Shown piece by piece: positions 18,354 to 26,645 of a stretch of 64,000 nt of DNA. Made by a program: the position numbers and the translations under genes. Source of the stretch: Gelidibacter gilvus (lineage in GTDB: Bacteria > Bacteroidota > Bacteroidia > Flavobacteriales > Flavobacteriaceae). Each line of letters starts with the position of its first letter. Position 1 is the stretch's first letter. The stretch spans positions 186,001 to 250,000 of the forward strand of contig NZ_SDDZ01000003.1 in NCBI RefSeq assembly GCF_004115975.1, read 5' to 3'. Under the pieces are notes generated by a model. It had not been told where the DNA came from. It did no database searches and worked only from the letters and a program-made list of their open reading frames with translations.

Positions 18354-18367
18354 CTATTAATGTAGTT
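18332..18367. promoter_or_regulatory. Tandem operator for the BlaI-type repressor
   Basis: Two 16-bp dyads, AACTAT-TTTT-ATAGTT (18332-18347) and AACTAT-TAAT-GTAGTT (18352-18367), start 20 bp apart, so they face the same side of the helix. The first fills the spacer up to the -7 element and the second overlaps the -33 element. The dyad form and position fit a BlaI-type operator; binding is inferred. Confidence 0.68.
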
Positions 18368-18404
18368 TTTAATGAATTTTTTTTTATAGCTATTGTTTTA
18401 AACT

Positions 18405-18431
18405 AAAAACACACCGCTTTGGGTGTGTTTG
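18405..18431 (-). terminator. Terminator after the 295-aa exported protein gene
   Basis: Minus strand: AAACACACCC-AAAGC-GGTGTGTTT followed by TT-rich sequence. It separates the upstream gene from the BlaI operon. Confidence 0.75.
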
Positions 18432-18450
18432 CTTCTTCATGAATTTGAAA

Positions 18451-19338
18451 TTACTTGTTGTTCCTGGTGGTGGCAATAATTGCGCCGTCTTTTGCTTTTT
18501 TGCCATAAATACTAACGGCTGTATCTGGTTGGAGATGATCAACAGTTTTTAAGTTATTCGATTTGGACAAGTGATCCAAGGTTTGAAAATCAGATTCTTC
18601 TCCGTCAATTACAATCAGCTTATTTAAGTTTGGATCGTCTTTGAAAATAAATTTGTTAGGCAAAGCGTCATTGTCATGGCCGTCAAAAAACCAAGAAAGA
18701 TTGTTGCCCAAAAATCCGCTGGATGCCATTTGTTTCTTCATCTGTTCTCTTAACTCGTCCAGATTCAAGGTTTTTCCATTCAAAAAGAAGGCATGATCTT
18801 CATCATTAAAAAAATCATCAAAATTGAAATTCCCAAATTGAGACATTCCCGACAGTCCTAAAGAATCTGTATTAAAACTGAATGGCGCCATGTTGGGACG
18901 GTTAAAAAATGCCATTGCACCTTGTTCTTTACTGCTTCGTGTGATATAAAGAGTGCCGTCTTTTTTTCCGAATACAATTTGGGGGATGGGAACATTGCTA
19001 GACATTTGACTGACCGCTTGATTTCCGTTGGCATCGGTCAGTTCTATTTTTATACCTGTAATTTCACCAGTATCATTGCGTTCTATTTGGGTAAAGGATG
19101 CGGTTATCTGTTGTTCTTTTAGTAGTTTTTGAATGTCTTCAAATTCTGAGTTTGAAGTATTGCTATCAATTGTAATAGACGTGTTTTCATCAGGAGATGT
19201 GTTTTTAATAATGGACACCTCACTTTTTACAACAGCAGAAGGTGCTAGTTTATGGGCGAATGTTTTCAAAGAAACAAAGCTTATAATAGCCACAGAGATC
19301 ACGCCCAATCCGAGTTTAATAAATTTAGCAGTTTTCAT
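18451..19338 (-). CDS. Exported/anchored protein related to the C-terminal part of the M56 peptidase
   Basis: 295 residues: short cytoplasmic N-terminus and one hydrophobic helix (about 10-28), the rest extracytoplasmic. Residues 65-105 (FEDIQKLLKEQQITASFTQI, then GEITGIKIELTDANG) resemble a segment of the neighbouring M56 protein (LDFIKEKLADKGANISFKNL, then NEITGIKVAYN). The C-terminus repeats its plug-like ending (LIVIDGEES ... VSIYGKKAKDGAIIATTR). So the same two modules occur in both proteins, here without the peptidase. Separate transcript. No known function. Confidence 0.72.
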   Translation of the reverse strand: MKTAKFIKLGLGVISVAIISFVSLKTFAHKLAPSAVVKSEVSIIKNTSPDENTSITIDSNTSNSEFEDIQKLLKEQQITASFTQIERNDTGEITGIKIELTDANGNQAVSQMSSNVPIPQIVFGKKDGTLYITRSSKEQGAMAFFNRPNMAPFSFNTDSLGLSGMSQFGNFNFDDFFNDEDHAFFLNGKTLNLDELREQMKKQMASSGFLGNNLSWFFDGHDNDALPNKFIFKDDPNLNKLIVIDGEESDFQTLDHLSKSNNLKTVDHLQPDTAVSIYGKKAKDGAIIATTRNNK

Positions 19339-19702
19339 TTTATTTCGTTTTTACTCAAAATTATTATTTAATTAAATAGGATAAAAAAGTTTAACGAAAC
19401 TTTTGTTTAAAATGTTAAAGACTGTGAAAATCAATTGGGTATGTCGTGAAAAAATGATCTTTAATCAAAAGGGTTGATATATAGTATTATCAACTTTCTT
19501 ATATCAATTAAATGGATTTAAATAAAACAACGCTTTTTTTCCATTAGTCGTTTTAGACCGGCCTTTGGATCTCCTGAATACTGATTAATCCGACTTTAGG
19601 TTTATGACGATTTGGCAATGCGCATTGAAATTTTATAAAATTCGTAAACTTCAAAGCCTTCCTCATAATTTGAATATAGTATCTTCGCAAAAAAAATTTT
19701 TT
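19339..19702. other. Divergent intergenic region
   Basis: 364 bp between divergent genes, AT-rich, with no ORF or RNA structure I can support. TATCTTCG at about 19679-19686, one mismatch from a -7 box, is the likely exchanger promoter element. Confidence 0.4.
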
Positions 19703-20656
19703 ATGAGTATAGTTTGGGTGGTTTTAGGATTGATTCTATTGGTAGTTGGTGGCGAGTTTTTGGTGCGTGCCGCTTTGGCCCTCTCTTTAAAATTCAAGAT
19801 CACCAAGCTGGTCATCGGGATGACAGTCGTTTCGTTTGCGACATCAGCTCCTGAACTTCTAGTGAGTTTGCAGGCCGCCTTGGATGGCTCTTCTGATTTT
19901 GCATTAGGAAATGTGATTGGTTCCAACATTGCCAATATCGGTTTGGTTTTGGGGATTACGGTACTTATATCGCCTTTAACGGTTGACAAGAATTTTTATA
20001 AACTCAATTGGCCAATGATGATGTTACTGTCCGTTGTGCTATACTTCATGTTGCAGAGTGGTAATGTTTTAGACCGATGGGAGGGTGCTGCTTTATTGCT
20101 TTCCTTAATTATTTTTCTTGTCGTACTGATCAGGCGCTCTAAAAAAGAGCCTGATATAGCGGTTGGAGCTATTGATGAAACCCTTCAGGTGACCTCTGGA
20201 TTTAAACTCACCGTTTGGTTGCTTATAGGTGCACTGGCACTTTATTTTGGTAGTGAGTGGTTGGTTTTTGGAGCTAAGGAGATGGCAGTGTCACTTGGTG
20301 TAAGTGAACGGGTGATCTCGGTCACGATGGTAGCCATCGGTACAAGTGTTCCGGAATTGGCGGCCTCGGTAATCGCAGCGTTGAAAAAGGAGAAAGCGAT
20401 TTCTTTAGGTAATTTAATTGGTTCCAATATTTTTAATATAGCTTCTGTACTTGGTCTAACAGCGATGATTCAGCCAATTGCAGTAAATAGTCCTAAAATA
20501 TTAAGTAGTGACATGATTTGGATGATTGCAGTTGCTTTTGTTTTGCTCCCAATGATTTTCCTGCCTAAAAAATTTGAATTGGGAAGATTCAAAGGATTTA
20601 TTTTGTTAGCATCTTATCTTGTTTTCATCTTTTTAGCATTCTACATCGAAAAATAG
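19703..20656 (+). CDS. Calcium/sodium antiporter, CaCA family (YrbG-like)
   Basis: 317 residues from ATG 19703, which begins directly with the first membrane helix (MSIVWVVLGLILLVVGGEFL); the upstream in-frame extension is not membrane-like. About ten helices are predicted. The two alpha-repeats that form the ion site are clear: FATSAPELLVS ... GNVIGSNIANIGLVLG and GTSVPELAASV ... GNLIGSNIFNIASVLG. Inner-membrane cation exchange; ion specificity is not readable. A weak inverted repeat (GAGGGTC/GACCCT) follows the stop. Confidence 0.92.
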   Translation: MSIVWVVLGLILLVVGGEFLVRAALALSLKFKITKLVIGMTVVSFATSAPELLVSLQAALDGSSDFALGNVIGSNIANIGLVLGITVLISPLTVDKNFYKLNWPMMMLLSVVLYFMLQSGNVLDRWEGAALLLSLIIFLVVLIRRSKKEPDIAVGAIDETLQVTSGFKLTVWLLIGALALYFGSEWLVFGAKEMAVSLGVSERVISVTMVAIGTSVPELAASVIAALKKEKAISLGNLIGSNIFNIASVLGLTAMIQPIAVNSPKILSSDMIWMIAVAFVLLPMIFLPKKFELGRFKGFILLASYLVFIFLAFYIEK

Positions 20657-20777
20657 AGGGTCTAATGCTACGAATCTCGTAATTTTTACTACTTGACCCT
20701 ATTTATTTTAGGGTATCCATCGATTTGTGTTCAGTTTTTTTTATTTTTGCGATATAATTTTCATTAAAAATATAATT

Positions 20778-22964
20778 ATGTCCACTTTAAGATTTTACGC
20801 AATTAAAAAAACTCTTAATCGCAAACCAGTTCACATCGAAGAAAAACAAAGGCGCTCAGAAATCTTTGGTGCGAATGTTTTTAATGAGGCAACCATGCGG
20901 CAGTTTCTAACAAAAGAAGCTTTTAATAGCGTTATGGCCGCTGTTGAAACCGGAGCGAAGATTGATCGTTCTGTGGCCGATCATATTTCGACAGGAATGA
21001 AGGAATGGTCCATTTCAAAAGGGGCAACCCATTATTCACACTGGTTTCAACCCTTAACCGGCTCTACTGCTGAAAAACACGATGCATTTTTTGAAACGAT
21101 TGGAAACGGATTGGCTATTGAAAAGTTTGGTGGCACGCAATTAGTCCAGCAAGAGCCAGATGCGTCCAGCTTTCCTAATGGTGGGATTAGAAATACCTTT
21201 GAAGCTCGCGGATACACGGCATGGGATCCAACTTCACCAGCATTTATCTACGGGACCACGTTATGTATCCCTACCGTTTTTGTATCCTATACAGGAGAAG
21301 CTTTAGATTATAAAACACCGCTTCTAAGAGCCTTATTTGCCATGGATACTGCCGCAGTTGCAGTTTGTAAATATTTCGACAAAAATGTTAAAAAGGTTAA
21401 TACTTCATTGGGCTGGGAACAAGAATATTTTTTGATTGACAGTGCGCTTGCAGCCTCTAGACCCGATATCGTTCAGACAGGGCGTACATTATTAGGCCAT
21501 TCTGCTGCAAAAGGACAACAATTGGATGATCATTATTTTGGATCTATTCCGGCCAGAGCTTTAGCTTATATGAGGGATTTGGAGGTTGAATGTATGCTGC
21601 TGGGGATTCCGGTTAAGACACGTCATAATGAAGTGGCTCCCAACCAATTTGAATTGGCGCCCATTTATGATGAGGCCAATCTTGCAGTGGACCACAACTC
21701 TTTATTGATGGATGTCATGCACAAAGTTGCGGAACGTCACAATTTTAGGGTATTGTTCCATGAAAAACCGTTTGCTGGCGTTAATGGCTCTGGAAAACAC
21801 AATAATTGGAGTTTGACTACAGATACTGGCATTAACTTGTTAGGTCCTGGTAAAACCCCGATGAGCAATCTACAATTCTTAACATTTTTTATTAATACCA
21901 TCAAGGCTGTCAATGATAATGAAGAGCTTTTAAGGGCTGCAATAGCCTCAGCGAGCAATGACCACCGTTTGGGTGCCAATGAAGCGCCACCGGCAATTAT
22001 GTCGGTTTTTATCGGGGAGCAATTGACGGGAGTCTTAAATGAATTGGAGAATGTTACCAATGGTAAGTTGTCTCCAGAGGAAAAAACAGAATTGAAATTG
22101 AATGTCGTAGGGAAAATTCCGGATGTCTTATTGGACAATACCGATCGGAACAGGACATCTCCTTTTGCCTTTACAGGAAATAAGTTTGAGTTCAGAGCCG
22201 TGGGATCCACTGCTAACTGCGCCAATCCGATGACGGTTCTAAATACGATTGTCGCCAAACAATTGCGCGATTTTAAGCTAGAGGTAGATAAATTGATCAA
22301 GAAAAAAGAAATGAAAAAGGACGATGCCATTTTCAACGTCTTGAGAGATTATATTAAAAAATCTAAAAACATTCTATTTGAAGGAAATGGATATGGTGAA
22401 GCTTGGCAAGAAGAGGCCGCAAAGCGAGGTCTTAGCAATCATAGAACGACTCCTGAAGCATTAAAAGCGAAGGTTTCCGAAAAGGCAATCAAGCTTTTTG
22501 AGGACATGGGCGTCATGAACAGAATTGAGTCTGAGTCGCGTTATGAGATTGAAATGGAAGATTATATTTTGCGCATTCAAATTGAAGGTCGAGTGCTTGG
22601 TGATATCGCGCGTAATCATATTGTGCCAGTGGCCGTCCAATATCAAAATAGATTGATTAAAAACGTAAAAGGCCTGAAGGAGATTTACGGAAAAGACTTT
22701 AAAAAATTCGCCCAAGAACAGTTGAATCTGATCGAAGATATTTCAGGACATATTTCTTCAATTAACTCTGATGTGACCAGAATGACCGATGAGAGAAGAA
22801 CGGCAAATCTTATCGAAGATTTTGAAATTAGAGCGAACGATTATTGCTTTAAAGTAAAACCTTTGTTTGATAGCATTCGTTACCATTGTGATAAATTGGA
22901 ATTGTTGGTGGATGATGAATTATGGCCAATGACCAAATACCGTGAGTTGTTGTTTACAAATTAA
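20778..22964 (+). CDS. glnN: Glutamine synthetase type III
   Basis: 728 residues, the size of GSIII, common in Bacteroidota. It makes glutamine from glutamate, ammonia and ATP. GSIII landmarks: GWEQEYFLID, RHNEVAPNQFELAPIY, NGSGKHNNWS, RLGANEAPPAI, and NRTSPFAFTGNKFEFRAVGS. ATG 20778 was chosen because a TATTTTTG -7 box (20742-20749) lies within the longer open frame and the family N-terminus starts near here. Monocistronic, with a terminator. Confidence 0.96.
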   Translation: MSTLRFYAIKKTLNRKPVHIEEKQRRSEIFGANVFNEATMRQFLTKEAFNSVMAAVETGAKIDRSVADHISTGMKEWSISKGATHYSHWFQPLTGSTAEKHDAFFETIGNGLAIEKFGGTQLVQQEPDASSFPNGGIRNTFEARGYTAWDPTSPAFIYGTTLCIPTVFVSYTGEALDYKTPLLRALFAMDTAAVAVCKYFDKNVKKVNTSLGWEQEYFLIDSALAASRPDIVQTGRTLLGHSAAKGQQLDDHYFGSIPARALAYMRDLEVECMLLGIPVKTRHNEVAPNQFELAPIYDEANLAVDHNSLLMDVMHKVAERHNFRVLFHEKPFAGVNGSGKHNNWSLTTDTGINLLGPGKTPMSNLQFLTFFINTIKAVNDNEELLRAAIASASNDHRLGANEAPPAIMSVFIGEQLTGVLNELENVTNGKLSPEEKTELKLNVVGKIPDVLLDNTDRNRTSPFAFTGNKFEFRAVGSTANCANPMTVLNTIVAKQLRDFKLEVDKLIKKKEMKKDDAIFNVLRDYIKKSKNILFEGNGYGEAWQEEAAKRGLSNHRTTPEALKAKVSEKAIKLFEDMGVMNRIESESRYEIEMEDYILRIQIEGRVLGDIARNHIVPVAVQYQNRLIKNVKGLKEIYGKDFKKFAQEQLNLIEDISGHISSINSDVTRMTDERRTANLIEDFEIRANDYCFKVKPLFDSIRYHCDKLELLVDDELWPMTKYRELLFTN

Positions 22965-22988
22965 TTTTAACTCATAATTTAATAATAT

Positions 22989-23017
22989 AAAAACCTCTAA
23001 TTAAAGAGGTTTTTTTG
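22989..23017 (+). terminator. Terminator after glnN
   Basis: AAAACCTCT-AATTAA-AGAGGTTTTTTT hairpin with T-run, 25 nt after the stop. Confidence 0.85.
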
Positions 23018-23207
23018 TTATTGAAGCTTCAAACATGCTTTTTAATACGTATCACTACGTATATTACCGCTTGAAAAAATGCATTTCATCTTGATAAAAT
23101 GCAACTAGTCGAAATTATTGATTATCGTTAAAAATAGATGCTTTAAAGCTCGTTTTCAGCCTCTTCGTTACCTATCTTTGTAGTGCTATTAATCAATAAT
23201 TATTAAA

Positions 23208-23360
23208 ATGAAAAAACTTATACTCAGCCTTGCGGCTTTGGCATTTGCGACCTATTTGTTTTCTCAAGGTGATTCGAATGATGATGCTCCGGTTATGAAA
23301 AAAGATACTGTAGTTATTGTTCATGATGGATTTCAAAAGAACGCTCAATTTAAATATTAA
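23208..23360 (+). CDS. Small exported peptide (50 aa), unknown
   Basis: 50 codons: a hydrophobic signal-like start (MKKLILSLAALAFATYLFSQ) and an acidic/polar tail (GDSNDDAPVMKKDTVVIVHD and on to FKY). A TATCTTTG -7 box at 23173-23180 lies 27 nt upstream and a strong terminator follows, so it looks like a real monocistronic gene. Predicted periplasmic after signal cleavage near residue 20. No known family recognised. Confidence 0.68.
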   Translation: MKKLILSLAALAFATYLFSQGDSNDDAPVMKKDTVVIVHDGFQKNAQFKY

Positions 23361-23412
23361 TTTGAGTTTTTATTAAGAAAAACCCATTATTCAATCATAT
23401 AGTAAAAACAGC

Positions 23413-23454
23413 AAAGGACAACTAATTCTTTTTGAATTAGCTGTCCTTTTTTTT
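23413..23454 (+). terminator. Terminator after the small exported peptide gene
   Basis: AAAGGACA-ACTAATTC/GAATTAG-CTGTCCTTT stem with a T-run. Confidence 0.85.
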
Positions 23455-23577
23455 ATCTTAAAATCAGTCAGATTTGACCCTCTGCAGCATTAAATAAAAT
23501 TTGTTACAAGTCATTAAAGTGTATATCGATTTACACTAAAATCAATGGTTTCAAGTTTTGACTCAAATTAAAAATTT

Positions 23578-24255
23578 ATGAAAACTTATTCTTGTTTTTT
23601 AAAGACCATAACACTAGTAATTCTGACGCTCTTCAGTTTTAAGTCGCTTGCACAAAACGAAAAGCAAGAGGAGAGTAAAAATTTGGATAGGAAATCTTTA
23701 TTCTTTGACTATAGAGGGACCAATGTTATTGAGGCGGCCATTGGAACGTCAAATATCAATGGCGATCTTCCCGATCCAATGTTTGAACTAGCCTTCCGTG
23801 TGGGTTATAAAAGAAGTCTTTCTCCACATGTCAATATTGGTTTGACCTATAACAAATTCAATCTCGCATTTAAGGATATCTATAACGAGGGTTTTATGTC
23901 TTTTGATGTCAACCTGGAATATCTCATATTTCCGTATAAAAATTTTTCCCCATTTATGTTTGCCGGTGGTGGTTTAAATGCCTCTAATTATTTTACCCAG
24001 ACCGCAGCCAAATTTCAGGGAGGTGCAGGATTTGAAATTATCGTGGCTCCAGGAATGGGTTTAAGGATGCTGGCAGACTACAATTACGTTTTGAGTGATA
24101 CACTTGATGGCAGAATTTATGGAGCGTCTGATGATGCCTATTGGCGTATTTTGGTCGGCGTCAATATGTACTTTGGTGGCCGCGATAAAAAAGATAAGAT
24201 TTTGAAAGGTTCACCTTCTATTATGAATTCAAATCCGATTATCAAGGAAAACTAA
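23578..24255 (+). CDS. Outer-membrane beta-barrel-like protein, unknown
   Basis: 225 residues with a signal peptide (cleavage near SLAQ, residue 26). The mature part has alternating amphipathic strands (ELAFRVGYKRSL, VNIGLTYNKFNLAF, FSPFMFAGGGLNAS, GMGLRMLADYNYVLSD, WRILVGVNMYFGG), giving roughly an 8-strand barrel of the OmpA/OmpW kind; the terminal NMYFGG suits an outer-membrane C-strand, although a ~25-residue tail follows it. Precise family not identified. Precedes purM by 36 nt, but purM has its own promoter. Confidence 0.7.
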   Translation: MKTYSCFLKTITLVILTLFSFKSLAQNEKQEESKNLDRKSLFFDYRGTNVIEAAIGTSNINGDLPDPMFELAFRVGYKRSLSPHVNIGLTYNKFNLAFKDIYNEGFMSFDVNLEYLIFPYKNFSPFMFAGGGLNASNYFTQTAAKFQGGAGFEIIVAPGMGLRMLADYNYVLSDTLDGRIYGASDDAYWRILVGVNMYFGGRDKKDKILKGSPSIMNSNPIIKEN

Positions 24256-24291
24256 GATACAATCCTTATTTTTGCGTTTCCAATTTATATT

Positions 24292-25470
24292 ATGAGTCAA
24301 GATATCAGTAAACGGTATGCTCAAAGAGGCGTCTCCGCTTCTAAGGAGGATGTGCACAATGCCATTAAAAACATAGATAAAGGTCTGTTCCCACAGGCGT
24401 TTTGTAAGATTGTTCCAGATTATCTCACCAATGATGAAGATTACTGTTTGATCATGCATGCTGATGGTGCAGGTACAAAATCCTCATTGGCCTATATGTA
24501 TTGGAAGGAGACTGGTGATATTTCAGTTTGGAAAGGCATTGCGCAAGATGCATTGATCATGAATATTGACGATTTGCTTTGTGTTGGTGCTTCAGATAAT
24601 ATTATGTTGTCTTCTACCATTGGTAGGAATAAAAATTTAATTCCGGGTGAGGTGATTTCTGCCATTATAAATGGTTCAGAAGAATTGATCGCAGAATTGA
24701 AATCTTTTGGAGTCACTATTCATTCTACCGGAGGTGAAACTGCTGATGTAGGTGATTTAGTGCGTACCATCATTGTGGACTCTACGGTTACGGCACGCAT
24801 GAAGCGTTCTGATGTGATCGATAACGCTAACATTCAGGCTGGTGATGTTATTGTTGGTTTGTCCTCTTCAGGACAAGCAAGCTATGAAAGCGAGTATAAC
24901 GGCGGGATGGGCAGTAATGGACTTACTTCTGCACGTCATGATGTGTTTCATAAATATTTGGCGGAGAAATTCCCAGAAAGCTTTGACGCGGCTGTACCTG
25001 AGCATTTAGTGTATTCGGGAAATGTTAAATTAACTGATGCCGTGGAAGGTTCTCCTTTGGATGCAGGAAAATTGGTGCTGTCGCCAACCCGCACCTATGC
25101 GCCAATCATCAAAAAGATGTTATCAAAATACAATTCAGAAGATATTCATGGGATGGTGCATTGCAGTGGTGGTGCCCAAACTAAGATTCTTCATTTTATA
25201 AATGACCTTCATGTCATAAAAGATAATTTATTTCCAATTCCTCCGTTGTTTAAGTTGATTCAGGAGCAATCCAACACCAGTTGGAAGGAAATGTATCAAG
25301 TGTTCAACTGCGGCCACCGTATGGAACTATATGTGTCTTCTTCAATCGCTGAAGATCTGATTTCAATATCAAGATCGTTTAACGTAGAAGCACAAATAGT
25401 GGGTAGGGTGGAAAATGCCGCTAAAAAGCAGTTGACCATTAAAAGTGAATTTGGAGAATTTAATTATTAA
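24292..25470 (+). CDS. purM: Phosphoribosylformylglycinamidine cyclo-ligase (AIR synthetase)
   Basis: 392 residues, somewhat longer than proteobacterial PurM (~345), as is usual in Bacteroidota. ATP-dependent ring closure of FGAM to AIR in purine synthesis. Seen: HADGAGTKSSLAY, MNIDDLLCVGA, HSTGGETADVGDLVRTI, LSSSGQASYE, HGMVHCSGGAQTKI and FNCGHRMELY. The TATTTTTG box (24267-24274) lies 17 nt before the ATG. Confidence 0.92.
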   Translation: MSQDISKRYAQRGVSASKEDVHNAIKNIDKGLFPQAFCKIVPDYLTNDEDYCLIMHADGAGTKSSLAYMYWKETGDISVWKGIAQDALIMNIDDLLCVGASDNIMLSSTIGRNKNLIPGEVISAIINGSEELIAELKSFGVTIHSTGGETADVGDLVRTIIVDSTVTARMKRSDVIDNANIQAGDVIVGLSSSGQASYESEYNGGMGSNGLTSARHDVFHKYLAEKFPESFDAAVPEHLVYSGNVKLTDAVEGSPLDAGKLVLSPTRTYAPIIKKMLSKYNSEDIHGMVHCSGGAQTKILHFINDLHVIKDNLFPIPPLFKLIQEQSNTSWKEMYQVFNCGHRMELYVSSSIAEDLISISRSFNVEAQIVGRVENAAKKQLTIKSEFGEFNY

Positions 25471-25499
25471 AACTGGTCTAAACCATTAATCCCTACTTA

Positions 25500-26450
25500 A
25501 TGAGAACTATTGTGTTTTTGAGCATAGTGTTGCTATGTCAATTTTTAAACGGTCAAACAACAAATAAAGATTCAGTTGCTGCTATAGAGAAGCCAAAATG
25601 GATTCAAAAAAACCGAGTCAGTCTTGATATTAGTGAAGTGACCTTTGTCAACTGGAGTTCAGGGGGGAGTAATTCTATTTCCGGACTCTTGGGATTGAAT
25701 TCATCCTTAAATTATGATCGCCAAAACTTTTTTTGGAAAAATAGCGGTAAGATTCGCTACGGGGTGAATAAACAAGAAGCTCAGACCTTAAGAAAAACTG
25801 AAGATATTCTTGAGATCGACTCTAAAATGGGCTACAGAAAAGATTCCTTGACCAACTGGTTCTTTTCAGGACATCTTAATTTTAAGTCGCAGTTTACCAA
25901 TGGCTATAATTACCCTAATAAAGAAACGCCCATCTCTAAGTTTATGGCTCCTGGTTATATGTTTATTGGTGCTGGTGCTGAGTACGGTAAGGATTTTGAA
26001 AAGTTTTCATTTTATTTTTCACCTTTAACGGTAAAAACCACATTTGTCTTAGATGAGGCCTTGGCCAATAAAGGGGCTTTTGGGGTTGAGCCAGCGGTTT
26101 ATGATCTAGATGGAAACTTGATCCGATCTGGACAAAGAATAAGAAATGAAGTTGGTATTTTAGTGTCCCATTTTTTTGAGACTGAAATGTTTGAAAATAT
26201 TAAAATTTCTACCAAGCTCAATTTGTATACGGATTATCTTGAGAATTTTGGAAATGTGGATGTGGACTGGTTGGTTGCTTTTGATTTTAAGGTCAACCAG
26301 TTTGTAAGAGCCTCTTTAAGTTCCCATTTGAAATATGATGATGATATTAAAATTTCTACACCTACTGGAATAGATGGAGAGTATGTTGAGCGGGGTGCAA
26401 AAGTGCAATGGAAGCAACTCTTGGGCATCGGTGTGACTATTAATTTCTAA
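25500..26450 (+). CDS. DUF3078 outer-membrane-associated protein
   Basis: 316 residues, signal peptide (about 1-19, ending LNGQ). The body matches DUF3078: VTFVNWSSGGSNSISGLLGL, LRKTEDILEIDSKMGYR and FSGHLNFKSQFTNGYNYP, with regularly spaced beta strands ending in an aromatic residue (GIGVTINF), so a barrel is likely. Function unknown. 29 nt after purM, so possibly cotranscribed. Confidence 0.83.
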   Translation: MRTIVFLSIVLLCQFLNGQTTNKDSVAAIEKPKWIQKNRVSLDISEVTFVNWSSGGSNSISGLLGLNSSLNYDRQNFFWKNSGKIRYGVNKQEAQTLRKTEDILEIDSKMGYRKDSLTNWFFSGHLNFKSQFTNGYNYPNKETPISKFMAPGYMFIGAGAEYGKDFEKFSFYFSPLTVKTTFVLDEALANKGAFGVEPAVYDLDGNLIRSGQRIRNEVGILVSHFFETEMFENIKISTKLNLYTDYLENFGNVDVDWLVAFDFKVNQFVRASLSSHLKYDDDIKISTPTGIDGEYVERGAKVQWKQLLGIGVTINF

Positions 26451-26645
26451 ATTTCAAGAACCTACACATATTTAAAATATTTGTTAACTTTATTATGTTG
26501 ATAAATATCTGACACATTGATTGACAATGAGTTGATGTCATTTGTTTGTAAACTTCATGATTTCGATCTTAGACTAAGTTGATTATTTTTCGTTTCTTTA
26601 TACTTTTATAAAACATTTCTTTAATTGATAAAAGTATATTAATCC

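Noticed and set aside
21737-22336. 199-codon open frame on the minus strand inside glnN
   Set aside because: It is a shadow of glnN: serine- and leucine-rich composition typical of antisense frames, no promoter, no domain.
26451-26645. Cobalamin riboswitch in front of the class II reductase
   Set aside because: No B12-box-like GCCACTG or surrounding stem pattern could be found in the 195-bp leader.
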